A DNA stretch of 64,000 nt, taken from Diplolepis rosae (Eukaryota > Arthropoda > Insecta > Hymenoptera > Diplolepididae). This document shows, one piece after another, positions 63,150-64,000 of the stretch. The position numbers and the translations under genes are program-made. The notes below the pieces were generated by a model. The model ran no database searches. It was not told the DNA's origin and worked only from the letters and a program-made list of their open reading frames with translations. The first letter of the stretch is position 1. Every line of letters begins with the position of its first letter. The DNA is taken from contig JAPYXD010000723.1 of NCBI GenBank assembly GCA_030998225.1, positions 20,062,001 to 20,126,000 on the forward strand, written 5' to 3'.

Positions 63150-64000
63150 TATTCTTATGGTATCATTTCTATTTATTTTCATGTAGTTCCCTTCCAACTC
63201 GATACTCTTATTCCAACGAGTTTCTAAAAGTTCGATGCCTTTTTTATAATAATCGGCGCTCAACTCCTCAAAATACGTGTTTCTTTCATTAATGACCTAT
63301 TCATTTGAGTAAAATCTCTTGCCAGTCAGCCATCTCTTAAAGTTTGGGAACAGATAATAATCGGAGGAGGCTAAATCTGGAGAATACGAGAGGTGGAAAA
63401 GCAGATCGTACTCCAATTCAGTCAATTAGGTCATCGTTTCAACTATTATGTGTGCCGGTGCATTGTCTTCATGAAAGAGGATTTTATTGCAAGCCAAATG
63501 TGGTTGTTTAGCCTTGATTGAAGTATTAAATCGATCCAATAATTCGCTGTGATATTGAGCAGTGATTTCCTCTCCTATCTCCACGTAGTCAGTTTAAATT
63601 ATACTATGCACATCCCAAAAAACAGTCACCATAACCTTTCCAGCCGATCATTGCGTTTTCGGCCTATTCGGTGCATTTTAACCGGTTTCTACCCATTTTT
63701 TCGACTGTCCCTTGGTCTATGGTGTGTAGTGATGGGTCCATGTTTCATCGACAGTTGCAAAACGGCGCAAAAAATCCTTTGGATCACGCTTGATCATGTC
63801 CAAATTGTATTGAAAAACATCAGTTCTTTTCAACTTTTGCTGGTCAGTGATCACGTGCGGCATGTATAAATGATTATGCAAAATGTTCTGTAGATGTTCA
63901 GTTGAAATGTTTACCATCTTGGAAATCTCTCTCACATTTAATTTACAGTCATCGGTCACTAAACGTACAACATTTCTGATCATTTCTGGCGTGGTCACAT
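63150..64000 (-). pseudogene. Mariner transposase, frameshifted, running off the window end
   Basis: The minus strand from 63998 reads MTTPEMIRNVVRLVTDDCKL and REISKMVNISTEHLQNILHN (helix-turn-helix), then FATVDETWTHHYTP (first Asp). After a frame change come KILFHEDNAPAHIIVETM (second Asp), YSPDLASSDYYLFPNFKRWL (third Asp) and the C-terminus WNKSIELEGNYM. All three catalytic Asp survive, but stops and a frameshift near 63700 disable it. The 5' end lies beyond 64000. Confidence 0.85.

Overview
The window is nuclear DNA of an insect, very probably. It is AT-rich, its genes are split by GT-AG introns of 88 bp to 13.8 kb, and the introns are full of mariner-type transposons and palindromic (foldback) elements. 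Hymenoptera is a guess from element content, not a demonstrated placement. There is no bacterial, organellar, CRISPR or rRNA content.

Two complete host genes lie head to tail on the + strand. The first (9024-28132, seven exons, 856 codons before the stop) encodes a signal peptide, a large extracellular region and a seven-helix membrane domain, and I recognise it as bride of sevenless (boss). The second (30203-59056, seven exons, 431 codons before the stop) is a 12-helix SLC18-family vesicular amine transporter related to VMAT. A TATA box and an initiator sit 32 bp apart about 120 bp before its start codon. It keeps three of the four classical charged intramembrane residues but has Gln where VMATs have Asp in helix 11.

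Layout. 1-9023: intergenic, with a 1-kb palindrome, a mariner fragment, a decayed antisense gag-protease retrotransposon and a CpG-rich repeat. 9024-28132: boss; its introns hold palindromic elements, a Penelope-like element with GIY-YIG remains that is itself full of insertions, and an antisense R1-like retrotransposon. 28133-30202: 1.6 kb between the genes plus the leader of the transporter. 30203-59056: the transporter; introns 1, 2 and 6 carry at least seven mariner copies, a TTAA-flanked piggyBac-like element, an 8-bp-duplication (hAT-like) element and several 1.3-kb palindromes. 59057-64000: intergenic, with an inverted second copy of the CpG-rich repeat and a mariner that runs off the window.

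No unknown protein system was found. The most unusual signal is the non-coding mobile DNA. Many elements have unrelated interiors but share either a TA + CACGGAGAAA-type end, or a TA + C/G-rich end followed by palindromic arms built of short tandem repeats. Two of the latter share tip and core but carry different arm repeats. Several are nested, so their insertion order can be read. Because they lie inside introns, some would be transcribed as long hairpins.
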